Source: an uncultured Butyricicoccus sp. (lineage in GTDB: Bacteria; Bacillota; Clostridia; Oscillospirales; Butyricicoccaceae). From it: 64,000 nt of DNA. Positions 42,454-51,182 of this stretch are shown here, piece by piece; the stretch's first letter is position 1, and each line of letters opens with the position of its first letter. The position numbers were made by a program, and so were the translations under genes. Below the pieces are notes generated by a model. It searched no databases, was not told the DNA's origin, and saw nothing but the letters and a program-made list of their open reading frames with translations. The stretch is taken from contig CALWUO010000001.1 of the NCBI GenBank assembly GCA_944384745.1, positions 102,154 through 166,153 of the forward strand. Direction: 5' to 3'.

Positions 42454-43059
42454 ATGTGTACTGGCATTTTAGGCGGCACTTTTAATCCGCCCCATTATGG
42501 TCATTTACATGCGGCTAAACAGGTCAAGGAAACATTAAACCTTGATAAGGTGTTATTTGTTCCAACTAATTTGCCACCACATAAGAAAATGCCAAAAGGT
42601 TCTGCAAACACTCGTGAGCGTTGCGAAATGATAAAATTAATGATTGATGGTTTAGATTGGGCAGAACTTAGCATGATAGAAATTGAACGTGGTGGTTCAA
42701 GTTATACTATTGACACTTTAAGGCAGTTAAATGATAAAAAAATTTATGGTGAGCTGTTTTTTTTAATGGGTACAGATATGCTTATGACGCTTGATACAGG
42801 CTGGAAAGAACCAGAGGAAATCTGTAAACTTTGTACACTGGCAGTTGTAGCAAGAGGACTAAATGAGCAAACTATACTCAAGAAAAAAGCACAGTTTTTA
42901 AAAGAGAAATATAAAGCAAAAATTTGTCTTATAAACTCAGATGTTATGGAAATTTCCTCAACCGAGATTAGAAACGGTCAGAAATTATCCGAGATGTTAC
43001 CAAAAACGGTGCTTGACTATATTCGCAAAAACCGATTATATATGGATTTAACAGAATAA
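42454..43059 (+). CDS. nadD: Nicotinate-nucleotide adenylyltransferase
   Basis: Adenylates nicotinate mononucleotide in NAD synthesis. It has 201 residues. The nucleotidyltransferase motif GGTFNPPHYGHL is at about 7-18, and the second motif SSTEIRNG is near 171-178. GTDMLMTLDTGWKEPEEI is also typical of the family. It begins 2 bases after yhbY. yqeK follows 27 bases later, a very common nadD-yqeK pair. Confidence 0.96.
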   Translation: MCTGILGGTFNPPHYGHLHAAKQVKETLNLDKVLFVPTNLPPHKKMPKGSANTRERCEMIKLMIDGLDWAELSMIEIERGGSSYTIDTLRQLNDKKIYGELFFLMGTDMLMTLDTGWKEPEEICKLCTLAVVARGLNEQTILKKKAQFLKEKYKAKICLINSDVMEISSTEIRNGQKLSEMLPKTVLDYIRKNRLYMDLTE

Positions 43060-43086
43060 AATTTAATCTGAAAGGCGGTTTTTATA

Positions 43087-43662
43087 ATGTTGTATGATAA
43101 GAAAATACGTGAGGATATACTTTCCAGATTAGAAGGTTATCGTTATACCCATACTTTAGGGTGTGAAAAGGCTGCAATGTGGCTAGGTGAAAAATATGGT
43201 GAAGACCCTAAAAAATGCTCTCTTGCAGCGGTACTACATGATATTACAAAAAGACTTTCTCGTGAAGAACAGTTGTATTTATGCGATAAATACGGTATAA
43301 TACCCTGTGATGTCGAAAAAATAGAATGGAAAATGCTCCATGGCAGAACAGCCGCAGCAATTGCCAAAGATGTCTATAAAATCCCTGAAGATGTAGCCCA
43401 TGCTATTGAATATCATACAACAGGGTGCGAAAATATGACAACACTCGATAAAATTGTGTATTTAGCAGATTTTATTGAAGAAACTAGGGAGTTTAAAGGG
43501 GTAGAGCCAGCAAGAGCACTTGCAAAAAAAGATATAGATAAGGCTTTGCTGTATTGTTTTGATTTTTCACTTAGTGATTTAATCGAACGAGGAAAACTAA
43601 TACATAAAGATACAATGCAGGCACGCAACTGGCTTATAAAGCAGGGGGTAGTGCGTTCCTGA
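43087..43662 (+). CDS. yqeK: HD-domain hydrolase YqeK (diadenosine tetraphosphatase type)
   Basis: A cytoplasmic HD-superfamily phosphohydrolase of 191 residues. YqeK proteins of Firmicutes cleave diadenosine tetraphosphate symmetrically. The metal ligands are seen in RYTHTLGCE, AAVLHDITK (HD) and later HGRTAA, EYHTTG and LADFIEETR. AAAGGCGG precedes the ATG. It is part of the nadD-yqeK-LCP-rsfS-leuS run. Confidence 0.94.
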   Translation: MLYDKKIREDILSRLEGYRYTHTLGCEKAAMWLGEKYGEDPKKCSLAAVLHDITKRLSREEQLYLCDKYGIIPCDVEKIEWKMLHGRTAAAIAKDVYKIPEDVAHAIEYHTTGCENMTTLDKIVYLADFIEETREFKGVEPARALAKKDIDKALLYCFDFSLSDLIERGKLIHKDTMQARNWLIKQGVVRS

Positions 43663-43686
43663 TGGTGTTTTAGGAGGCAGTAACAC

Positions 43687-45309
43687 ATGAAAATTTTTGG
43701 CGGAGGCGGTTCAAGACACGATAAGTCTTCAAACTCAAAACCCACAGCCAAAAAGGCAAACAAAGTAAAACCAAATCAGCAGACATCTGACCTTTCATAT
43801 ATGTCAAATCAGATGAAAAGTAGTAAAAATAATGTTAAAATCGCTAAAAAACAGAAAAAACCAAGGTCTATTGTTACAAAAATACTTTGTTTTATAGCTT
43901 TTTTAATTGCACTTGCAATAGTTGCAAGCGGTGTTTGGCTCGCTGTTAATGTAAAAAAACCTGATATATCACAACCTCATCAAAATGATACCACTGTAAA
44001 TGACCCTGAAAATGGTGACAATCCAGTTGTCAATCTAAATCAAGGTGACCGTATAGATGATTTCTTTACTTTTGCAGTTTGTGCAACAGATATTGACGGC
44101 ACGCGTACAGATAATATTATGGTTGTAGCATTTGATGCCAATAAACACACTGTTAATATTATGAATATCCCTCGTGATACCATGTCAAATGTAAACAAAA
44201 CAGGTGCAAATAAAAAGATAAATGCTGCTTATGCAAAAGGTATTGAGCAAACTAAAAAACAAATAGCTCAAGTTATGGGCTTTATCCCAGATAAATATAT
44301 TGTTGTGGACTTTAGCGGTATCGCTGATATTGTTAATGTTATAGGTGGTGTTGATTATGAAATACCATTCCCAATGATGTATTCAGACCCAACTCAGGAT
44401 TTAGAAATACATTTCCCGTATGCAGGTATGCAACACTTAGACGGTGAACAAGTTGTAGAATTTTTACGCTGGAGAAAAAATGGTCCAGGATATACACAGT
44501 TAGTTCCAGATGAATATTTAAATGGTGATGAAACCCGTATAGCTAAACAACAGGAGTTTTTAGTTTATCTTGCAAAACAGATTTTAACCCCTGCTAATGC
44601 TTTTAAATTTAAAGATATAGCAGATGCAGTATTTAATAATGTTAAAACTGATATAACAGCGGGTGAAATGATTTGGCTTGCAGGTCAAGCGTTTAAAATT
44701 GATACTGCAACAGGTATAAATATGTTTACTTTGCCAGGTTACTCCTCTATGAGTACAGCAGGAACAAGCACTTCACTTTCTTTCTACTTTGTAAATGAAA
44801 GCGAGGCTTTAAGCCTTATAAATCAATATTTTAACCCTTACGACCAACCTATAAGATATTTAGACCTTGTTTCAGGGCCTACAAAGTCAAGCTCATCATC
44901 AGAAGATGATGATGAAGATTATACGCCATCTGATGATGATTACGATGATGACTATGACTATTATGATGAGGAAACTCCATCTTCAACAAGCGATGGAAAT
45001 AGCTCAGATGATGATAATACCAATAATTCTGATGAAAATAACAGTTCTGATAATACCACAGATAATAGTTCAAATGAAAATAATCTGGATAGTAATACAT
45101 CAGATAACAATAACTCAGATAATAGTAATAATAATTCAAGCTCTGAAACACCTAATTCTTCAGATAATTCTGGTGATAATGGCTCAAGTTCTCAAAATTC
45201 ACCAACAGATAGTAATAATAGCTCGGAAAATAACTCATCAAGCTCTAGTGGTTCTACTGATATATCCAGCAGTACATCTGATGGTTTATCTTCAGACCCA
45301 GAAGCATAA
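43687..45309 (+). CDS. LytR-CpsA-Psr (LCP) family protein with long Ser/Asn/Asp tail
   Basis: LCP proteins transfer undecaprenyl-linked glycopolymers such as teichoic acid to peptidoglycan on the outer face of the membrane. This one has 540 residues. A Lys-rich cytoplasmic start (1-60), one membrane segment (63-87) and a linker lead to the LCP domain (about 130-370) with DGTRTDNIMVVAFD, IMNIPRDT, KINAAYAKG and GEQVVEFLRWRK. From about 399 to the end is low-complexity sequence, first Asp/Tyr rich, then Ser/Asn/Asp rich with short Pro-Ser spacers. The tail is not part of the LCP fold. It is 24 bases after yqeK with AGGAGG upstream. TagO and WecB at 62-64 kb fit the same wall polymer pathway. 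Confidence 0.94.
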   Translation: MKIFGGGGSRHDKSSNSKPTAKKANKVKPNQQTSDLSYMSNQMKSSKNNVKIAKKQKKPRSIVTKILCFIAFLIALAIVASGVWLAVNVKKPDISQPHQNDTTVNDPENGDNPVVNLNQGDRIDDFFTFAVCATDIDGTRTDNIMVVAFDANKHTVNIMNIPRDTMSNVNKTGANKKINAAYAKGIEQTKKQIAQVMGFIPDKYIVVDFSGIADIVNVIGGVDYEIPFPMMYSDPTQDLEIHFPYAGMQHLDGEQVVEFLRWRKNGPGYTQLVPDEYLNGDETRIAKQQEFLVYLAKQILTPANAFKFKDIADAVFNNVKTDITAGEMIWLAGQAFKIDTATGINMFTLPGYSSMSTAGTSTSLSFYFVNESEALSLINQYFNPYDQPIRYLDLVSGPTKSSSSSEDDDEDYTPSDDDYDDDYDYYDEETPSSTSDGNSSDDDNTNNSDENNSSDNTTDNSSNENNLDSNTSDNNNSDNSNNNSSSETPNSSDNSGDNGSSSQNSPTDSNNSSENNSSSSSGSTDISSSTSDGLSSDPEA

Positions 45310-45323
45310 AAAGGAGAAGTATT

Positions 45324-45695
45324 ATGGAAGCAAAACAGCAAGTAAAACATATTTGTGAAGCTCTTTTGGAGCGTAAAGGACGTGAAATTGAAGTTCTTCG
45401 CATTGAAGAACTTACAACCCTTGCAGAATATTTTGTAATCTGTTCTGCAACATCTACAACTCAGGTAAAAGCTCTTGCAGATAGCGTAGAGTTCCATTTA
45501 AAACATGACCATGATATTATGCCTCATCATGTAGAAGGCTTTGAGTCATCTTCTTGGATTTTATTAGATTATGGCGGGGTTTTAGTGCATATATTCCTGC
45601 CTGAAACAAGAGATTTTTATCGCCTAGAAAACCTATGGAAAGATGGAGAAAAAATTTCTTTATCAGATTTAGGTATTGAAAACAAACAGGCATAA
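45324..45695 (+). CDS. rsfS: Ribosomal silencing factor RsfS
   Basis: Binds ribosomal protein uL14 and blocks subunit joining when nutrients are short. It has 123 residues. Family motifs are EVLRIEELTTLAEYFVICSATSTTQVKALAD and the C-terminal WILLDYGGVLVHIFLPETRDFYRLENLW. AAAGGAG precedes the ATG. It follows the LCP gene by 14 bases and precedes leuS by 33, in the usual nadD-yqeK-LCP-rsfS order. Confidence 0.97.
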   Translation: MEAKQQVKHICEALLERKGREIEVLRIEELTTLAEYFVICSATSTTQVKALADSVEFHLKHDHDIMPHHVEGFESSSWILLDYGGVLVHIFLPETRDFYRLENLWKDGEKISLSDLGIENKQA

Positions 45696-45728
45696 AATAA
45701 ATTTTAAACCTTTGGGGGGTTAGCGTAA

Positions 45729-48143
45729 TTGAATAAGTACGAACACAAGCAAATCGAAAAAAAATGGCAGGATATTTGGGATAGTAAATCTTGCTTTGTA
45801 GCTCCTCAGGACTACACAAAACCAAAATTCTACGCTCTTGTAGAATTTCCATATCCATCAGGTCAAGGTCTGCATGTAGGTCACCCACGTTCTTACACAG
45901 CTCTTGATATTGTAGCTCGCAAAAAGCGTATGCAGGGATTTAATGTGCTGTATCCAATGGGTTGGGACGCTTTTGGTCTTCCAACTGAAAACTTTGCAAT
46001 TAAAAACCATGTGCACCCAGCAGAAGTTACAAAGAAAAATGTAGCTCGTTTTAAAAGTCAGTTAAAAGCTTTAGGTCTTTCTTTCGACTGGTCAAGAGAA
46101 ATTAACACAACTGACCCTAGCTACTATAAATGGACACAGTGGATTTTCTTACAGCTATTCAAAAAAGGTTTAGCTTATAAAAAGGAAATGAATGTAAACT
46201 GGTGTACATCTTGTAAGTGTGTACTTGCAAACGAAGAAGTTGTAAATGGTGTTTGTGAGCGTTGCGGAAGTGAAGTTGTTCACAAGACTAAAAGCCAATG
46301 GATGCTTAAAATCACAGAATATGCACAGCGTTTAATTGATGACCTTGATGATGTTGATTTTGTTGAACGTGTAAAAATTCAGCAGAAAAACTGGATTGGT
46401 CGTTCTACTGGTGCAGAAGTTGATTTTAAAACAACTACTGATGATATTTTAACAGTTTATACAACTCGTCCAGATACTCTATTTGGTGCAACATATATGG
46501 TTATTTCTCCAGAGCACCCAATGATAGAAGAAAAATGGGCGGATAAAATTAAAAACATAGATGCAGTACGTGCATATCGTGAAGAGGCTGCTCGCAAATC
46601 CGATTTTGAGCGTACAGAGCTTAACAAAGAAAAAACAGGCGTATGTCTTGACGGTATCAAAGCAATAAACCCTGTAAATGGTAAAGAAATCCCTATTTTT
46701 GTATCTGACTATGTGTTAATGGGTTATGGTACAGGTGCTATTATGGCTGTTCCTGCACATGATGACCGTGACTGGGAATTTGCTAAAGCTTTCGGCTGTG
46801 AAATTATTGAAGTTGTTTCTGGTGGTGAAGATGTTCAAAAGGCGGCTTTCACTGCTAAGGACGAAACAGGTATACTTGTAAATTCCGATTTCTTAAACGG
46901 TAAGACTGTTAAGGACGCTATTCCAGCAATGATTGAATGGTTAGAGCAAAAGGGAATTGGTCATGCTAAGGTTCAATATAAACTGCGTGACTGGGTATTC
47001 TCTCGTCAACGTTACTGGGGTGAGCCTATTCCACTTGTTTGGTGTGATAAGTGTGGTTGGGTTCCAGTTCCAGAAGACCAGTTGCCACTGACTTTGCCAA
47101 ATGTTGATTCCTATGAGCCAACTGAAAACGGTGAGTCACCACTAGCTAAAATGACCGATTGGGTAAACACTACTTGTCCATGCTGTGGCGGTGCAGCTAA
47201 ACGTGAAACAGATACTATGCCACAGTGGGCAGGTTCTTCTTGGTATTTTCTACGTTATATGGACCCACATAATGATAATGCTTTAGCCTCTAGGGAAGCT
47301 ATGGAATACTGGGGACCTGTTGATTGGTATAATGGCGGTATGGAGCATACAACTTTACATTTGCTTTACTCCCGTTTCTGGCATAAGTTCCTCTATGATA
47401 TTGGTGTAGTTCCAACTAAAGAACCTTATGCTAAACGCACAAGCCATGGTATGATTTTAGGCGAAAATGGCGAAAAAATGTCTAAATCAAGAGGCAATGT
47501 AGTAAATCCAGATGAAATTGTTGAAACCTATGGTGCAGATACCATGCGTTTATATGAAATGTTTATCGGTGACTTTGAAAAGGCTGCTCCTTGGAGTCCT
47601 AAGTCAATTAAGGGTTGTCGTAGATTTGTTGAACGTGTTTGGAATTTGTTTGAAAAAGTTCAAGATGGTGATACTTATTCTAAACAGCATGAAGTTCTTA
47701 TGCACAAGACCATTAAAAAGGTTGGCGAAGATATCGAAAATCTAAAGGCTAATACTGCTATTGCTGCTATGATGAGTATGGTCAATGATTTCTATGATAA
47801 GGGCATTAATAAAGCAGAATATAAAACACTTTTAAAACTTGTTTGCCCATTTGCTCCACATGTTGCCGAAGAGCTTTGGAGTATGCTTGGTGAAACTTCT
47901 GTGCTGTCCCTTGAGTCTTGGCCAGAATATGATGAGAGCAAAACTCAAGAATCTTCTGTTCAAATTGCAGTTCAAGTAAATGGCAAATTAAGAGCTACTA
48001 TTAACTTACCTGTTGATTGTGAACAGCAACTTGCTATTGACACCGCTTTAGCTGATGAAAAGGTTCAAAAGGCTGTCGAAGGAAAAAATATTGTTAAGAC
48101 AATTGTTGTAAAAAACAAAATTGTAAATCTTGTTGTAAAGTAA
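45729..48143 (+). CDS. leuS: Leucyl-tRNA synthetase, TTG start
   Basis: Charges tRNA-Leu. It has 804 residues, the usual bacterial length. The class I HIGH motif is in [18 protein letters not shown] (about 43-53), the CP1 editing domain runs from about 225 to 420 ([20 protein letters not shown]), and KMSKS is in [10 protein letters not shown] near 580. The start is the TTG at 45729, giving the family N-terminus [14 protein letters not shown]; no ATG fits. The ribosome site is six G (45714-45719) followed by T, pairing to the anti-Shine-Dalgarno through wobbles. No T-box leader lies in the 33-base gap after rsfS. Confidence 0.97.
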   Translation: MNKYEHKQIEKKWQDIWDSKSCFVAPQDYTKPKFYALVEFPYPSGQGLHVGHPRSYTALDIVARKKRMQGFNVLYPMGWDAFGLPTENFAIKNHVHPAEVTKKNVARFKSQLKALGLSFDWSREINTTDPSYYKWTQWIFLQLFKKGLAYKKEMNVNWCTSCKCVLANEEVVNGVCERCGSEVVHKTKSQWMLKITEYAQRLIDDLDDVDFVERVKIQQKNWIGRSTGAEVDFKTTTDDILTVYTTRPDTLFGATYMVISPEHPMIEEKWADKIKNIDAVRAYREEAARKSDFERTELNKEKTGVCLDGIKAINPVNGKEIPIFVSDYVLMGYGTGAIMAVPAHDDRDWEFAKAFGCEIIEVVSGGEDVQKAAFTAKDETGILVNSDFLNGKTVKDAIPAMIEWLEQKGIGHAKVQYKLRDWVFSRQRYWGEPIPLVWCDKCGWVPVPEDQLPLTLPNVDSYEPTENGESPLAKMTDWVNTTCPCCGGAAKRETDTMPQWAGSSWYFLRYMDPHNDNALASREAMEYWGPVDWYNGGMEHTTLHLLYSRFWHKFLYDIGVVPTKEPYAKRTSHGMILGENGEKMSKSRGNVVNPDEIVETYGADTMRLYEMFIGDFEKAAPWSPKSIKGCRRFVERVWNLFEKVQDGDTYSKQHEVLMHKTIKKVGEDIENLKANTAIAAMMSMVNDFYDKGINKAEYKTLLKLVCPFAPHVAEELWSMLGETSVLSLESWPEYDESKTQESSVQIAVQVNGKLRATINLPVDCEQQLAIDTALADEKVQKAVEGKNIVKTIVVKNKIVNLVVK

Positions 48144-48156
48144 TTGATAAAAAAAC

Positions 48157-48185
48157 TTGACAACTAATATAAAAAAAGATATAAT
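48157..48185 (+). promoter_or_regulatory. Consensus promoter of rpsU
   Basis: TTGACA (48157-48162) and TATAAT (48180-48185) are perfect and 17 bases apart. The leader of about 105 bases holds a perfect 8-bp hairpin TATAACTA (48209-48216) with TAGTTATA (48230-48237). Confidence 0.9.
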
Positions 48186-48296
48186 AATCTTACGGTTTTG
48201 TTCAGAGGTATAACTATGTAAAAAAATACTAGTTATATTTGGCAGAACGTGCTTTTAAGCGTCCGAATAACGGTTCGCGCGGAGGGAGGGAAAACG

Positions 48297-48479
48297 ATGT
48301 CGGAAGTCCGCGTAAAGGAAAATGAATCCTTGGACAGTGCGCTGAGAAGATTTAAGCGTTCCTGTGCAAAGGCGGGTGTGCTTTCCGAGCTCCGCAAGCG
48401 TGAGCATTATGAAAGCCCTAGCGTAAAGCGCCGCAAGAAGTCTGAGGCTGCACGTGCAAAGAAGCGTAAGTTCAGATAA
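48297..48479 (+). CDS. rpsU: 30S ribosomal protein S21
   Basis: A small basic protein of the 30S subunit, needed for efficient initiation. It has 60 residues, normal for the family: [21 protein letters not shown], then a Lys/Arg-rich end. The start is the ATG at 48297 after GGAGGGAGGG. Base and codon use stand out: all Lys codons are AAG, Arg and Ser are mostly CGC/CGT and TCC/TCG, and the gene is clearly more GC-rich than its neighbours. This fits selection for high expression. It has its own perfect promoter and a strong terminator, so it is monocistronic. Confidence 0.97.
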   Translation: MSEVRVKENESLDSALRRFKRSCAKAGVLSELRKREHYESPSVKRRKKSEAARAKKRKFR

Positions 48480-48501
48480 GGCACTGCCTAAGTCGATTCA
48501 A

Positions 48502-48537
48502 AGATGCTGGAGACTATCTCTTCAGCGTCTTTTTTTT
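48502..48537 (+). terminator. Terminator after rpsU
   Basis: A 12-bp stem with two wobbles (48502-48513 with 48519-48530) is followed by a run of T. Confidence 0.9.
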
Positions 48538-48620
48538 ATTATATTCTGTTCATTAAAATTTGAATTTTCTTTCATGAAAATGACACAATTTGTACACAAA
48601 CTTAATGTAATATAATAATA

Positions 48621-48774
48621 GTTCAAACGAGGACTCCCCCTCCTCGGGTGAACACTCCTTTATCCCCTATTTTTTACCCCTCTTTGTTTTGTCATTTTTT
48701 ACCCGTAGACAAAGCAACAACCACTCTTTTTTTACCAAGACAAAAGCGTTCGGATTTTACTCCGAGCGTTTTTT
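48621..48774 (+). ncRNA. Candidate structured small RNA with C-rich single-stranded motifs
   Basis: A 300-base stretch without a gene contains a TATAAT (48611-48616, weak -35), three hairpins and a strong terminator. Hairpin 1 (48621-48653) pairs GTTCA with TGAAC and CGAGGA with TCCTCG, with loop CTCCCCC. Hairpin 2 (48684-48717) pairs TTGTTTTGTC with GACAAAGCAA, one wobble, and shows ATTTTTTACCCGTA in its loop. Hairpin 3 (48742-48770) is the terminator. Between hairpins 1 and 2 lie TCCCCT and ACCCCTC unpaired. The motif ATTTTTTACCC occurs twice (48669-48679, 48694-48704), and a third TTTTTTTACC lies at 48727-48736. C-rich loops of this kind pair with ribosome sites in known Gram-positive small RNAs. 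No reading frame of note is present. Confidence 0.55.
48742..48774 (+). terminator. Terminator of the candidate small RNA, also facing bofA
   Basis: A 12-bp stem with two wobbles (AAAGCGTTCGGA 48743-48754 with TCCGAGCGTTTT) has loop TTTTAC and a T tract. On the minus strand it reads as a weaker terminator for bofA. Confidence 0.85.
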
Positions 48775-48780
48775 GTTTTC

Positions 48781-49041
48781 TTAGAAAAATATATTTAAAA
48801 TTATTGTAAGTATTAAACCATAAATCCCTAAAAATGCAGTAAGTAAAACAGTTAATATGTTAATTGATATGGTAATACCTAGAAAATCACCAAATACACC
48901 AACTATAACTAAACCTAAAAAACCAAAAATAGAATTTATTAAAAGTTTTAAACCAAGTCTTATTGGTGTAAATAATGCACTAAGTGCAAGTATTGCAATA
49001 AGTATAAAAAATACATAAATTAAAGCTTGTGCCGCGTCCAT
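48781..49041 (-). CDS. BofA-family membrane protein
   Basis: A small integral membrane protein of 86 residues with two to three hydrophobic segments. The C-terminal two thirds match the pro-sigma-K processing inhibitor BofA: LGLKLLINSIFGFLGLVIVG, then ISINILTVLLTAFLGIYGLILTIIL. In B. subtilis BofA sits in the outer forespore membrane and holds SpoIVFB inactive until a signal arrives. Whether this organism sporulates cannot be said from one window. The start is the ATG at 49039-49041, six bases after GGAGGTGG; a GTG one codon earlier is less likely. It is divergent from the topoisomerase pair. Confidence 0.82.
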   Translation of the reverse strand: MDAAQALIYVFFILIAILALSALFTPIRLGLKLLINSIFGFLGLVIVGVFGDFLGITISINILTVLLTAFLGIYGLILTIILNIFF

Positions 49042-49100
49042 CACAACCCACCTCCATAATTATATATATGTTTCAAAAAGATAAGATATACGAGATAAAT

Positions 49101-49129
49101 TTGACGTTACATAAATTAGTTGTTATAAT
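49101..49129 (+). promoter_or_regulatory. Promoter of the topoisomerase pair
   Basis: TTGACG (49101-49106) and TATAAT (49124-49129) are 17 bases apart, with an extended -10 TG (49121-49122). The start codon is 37 bases after the -10. Confidence 0.85.
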
Positions 49130-49165
49130 ATAAGCTGATTAAAAATAAATCAGGAGAGAATTCAT

Positions 49166-51160
49166 ATGACTAAAGCCAAAAATTCTTATGGCAATGAAAG
49201 TATATCCGCCCTAAAAGGAGCAGACCGTGTCCGCAAACGTCCAGGCGTTATTTTTGGCTCTGATGGGCTTGACGGCTGTCAACATGCAGTTTTTGAAATA
49301 TTATCCAACTCAATAGACGAAGCAAGAGAAGGTTATGGCAATCAAATTACAGTAACCCGTTATTCTGATGGCTCAATAGAAGTTGCTGATATGGGACGTG
49401 GTATTCCAGTAGAATGGAATGAAAATGAAAAATGCTATAACTGGGAACTTATCTTCTGCGAGCTTTACGCAGGTGGTAAATATAAAAACCAAGAGGGTGA
49501 AAACTATGAGTTTTCACTAGGTCTTAATGGTTTAGGCACTTGTGCCACTCAATACGCCTCTAAATATATGGATGTAACTATAATGCGTGATGGTTTTGAA
49601 TATAGCCTGCATTTTGAAAAAGGCGAAAATAAAACCGATAGTAAAGAGGGTTTTATAAAAAAAGAAACAAACTCCAAAAAAACAGGTACAAAAATCCGTT
49701 GGCTTCCAGACCTTGAGGTTTTTACAGATATAAATATTCCATTATCCTATTTTGAGGATACACTAAAACGTCAAGCGGTTGTAAATAAACATTTAAAGTT
49801 TATTTTAAGAAATCAAAACGGAGGTAAATTTGAAACAAGCGAATTTTGTTATGAAAATGGTATAATCGACTATGTAAGTGAGTTATCAGAAGATAAAGCT
49901 CTTACATCAGTACAGTTTTTACAAGCTGAACGCAAGGGTAAAGATAGGGCAGACAAGCCAGAATACAAAGTTAAACTAAGTTGTGCTTTTTGTTTTTCAT
50001 CAGCAATAAGCAAAACAGAGTATTATCACAACTCATCTTGGCTTGAGTATGGCGGTGCACCTGATAAGGCGGTTCGTTCAGCTTTTGTTTCTGCCATTGA
50101 CGCATATATAAAGCAAATTGGCAAATATCAAAAAAATGAAAGCAAAATTTCATTCCAAGATGTAAGCGATTCACTTATTTTGGTTACAAACTGTTTTTCC
50201 ACATATACTTCTTATGAAAACCAGACAAAAAAAGCAATTACTAATAAATTTATTCAAGACTCTATGATAGAGTTTTTAAAAGAGGGTTTGGAAGTTTATT
50301 TTATTGAAAATAAAACTGAGGCTGATAAAATAGCTGAACAGATTTTAATAAATAAACGCAGTCGTGAGCAAGCCGAAAAGGCAAGACTTAATATCAAGAA
50401 GAAATTATCTGGAAATATAGATGTTTCTAATAGAGTACAAAAATTTGTTGATTGCAGAACTAAAGATACAAAACGTAGAGAATTATATATAGTAGAGGGC
50501 GACTCCGCTTTGGGTTCAGTAAAACAGGGCAGAGACGCAGAATTTCAGGCGGTAATGCCTGTTAGAGGTAAAATATTAAACTGTTTAAAAGCCGATTATG
50601 GCAAAATATTTAAAAATGATATTATAACAGACCTTTTAAAGGTGCTGGGTTGTGGTGTAGAGGTTCAAACTAAAGCGTCAAAAGATATGTCAGCATTTGA
50701 TTTAAATAGCCTTAGATGGAATAAGGTTATTATTTGTACTGATGCTGATGTTGATGGCTTTCAGATTAGAACCCTTATTTTAACTATGCTTTATAGATTA
50801 ACCCCTACACTTATAGAAAAAGGTTATGTTTATATCGCTGAATCACCACTTTATGAAATAACTTATAAGGATAAAAGTTATTTTGCATTTGATGAAACAG
50901 AAAAAGCTGTAATTCTTAAAAAGTTGAACGGTAAAAAGATAACCATTCAACGTTCTAAAGGTTTGGGCGAAAATGAAGCGGATATGATGTGGGAAACAAC
51001 TATGAACCCTGCAACACGTAGACTAATTAAAGTGCAAATGGAAGAAGCAAAAGCCACAAGTGATATGTTTGATTTACTGCTAGGAGATAATCTTGCAGGT
51101 AGAAAAGAATATATTGCAGAAAATGGACATGAATATTTAGAATTTGCAGATATTTCTTAA
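49166..51160 (+). CDS. Divergent type IIA topoisomerase B subunit (GyrB/ParE-like)
   Basis: The ATPase/TOPRIM subunit of a type II topoisomerase, 664 residues. The GHKL ATPase is recognisable: EILSNSIDEA (44-53), DMGRGIPV (75-82), GLNGLGTCA (119-127) and QTK (353-355). The TOPRIM part has EGDSALGSVKQGRD (444-457), TDADVDGFQIRTLILT (525-540) and KGLGE (599-602 region). Several normally fixed residues differ from GyrB and ParE: the DNGRGIP Asn is Met, GLHG is GLNG, and GSHI is GFQI. There is also no gyrB-specific insert. It thus belongs to a divergent branch and may be an extra topoisomerase besides gyrase and topoisomerase IV. It is 22 bases before its A subunit. Confidence 0.9.
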   Translation: MTKAKNSYGNESISALKGADRVRKRPGVIFGSDGLDGCQHAVFEILSNSIDEAREGYGNQITVTRYSDGSIEVADMGRGIPVEWNENEKCYNWELIFCELYAGGKYKNQEGENYEFSLGLNGLGTCATQYASKYMDVTIMRDGFEYSLHFEKGENKTDSKEGFIKKETNSKKTGTKIRWLPDLEVFTDINIPLSYFEDTLKRQAVVNKHLKFILRNQNGGKFETSEFCYENGIIDYVSELSEDKALTSVQFLQAERKGKDRADKPEYKVKLSCAFCFSSAISKTEYYHNSSWLEYGGAPDKAVRSAFVSAIDAYIKQIGKYQKNESKISFQDVSDSLILVTNCFSTYTSYENQTKKAITNKFIQDSMIEFLKEGLEVYFIENKTEADKIAEQILINKRSREQAEKARLNIKKKLSGNIDVSNRVQKFVDCRTKDTKRRELYIVEGDSALGSVKQGRDAEFQAVMPVRGKILNCLKADYGKIFKNDIITDLLKVLGCGVEVQTKASKDMSAFDLNSLRWNKVIICTDADVDGFQIRTLILTMLYRLTPTLIEKGYVYIAESPLYEITYKDKSYFAFDETEKAVILKKLNGKKITIQRSKGLGENEADMMWETTMNPATRRLIKVQMEEAKATSDMFDLLLGDNLAGRKEYIAENGHEYLEFADIS

Positions 51161-51182
51161 TAATTTAGAAAGGTAGAGCCTA

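Noticed and set aside
45000..45290. Repetitive DNA that might be mistaken for a CRISPR or satellite array
   Set aside because: It is in-frame coding low complexity of the LCP protein; there is no regular repeat-spacer pattern. No CRISPR array is seen anywhere in the window.
44867..45358. Met/Ile-rich and Tyr/His-rich open frames overlapping the LCP tail
   Set aside because: They are produced by GAT/AAT/TCA codon repeats read in other frames; no ribosome sites.
45696..45728. T-box leaders expected before aminoacyl-tRNA synthetase genes (leuS, lysS, trpS)
   Set aside because: The gaps before these genes are too short, and no T-box sequence or specifier-loop/terminator layout was found.
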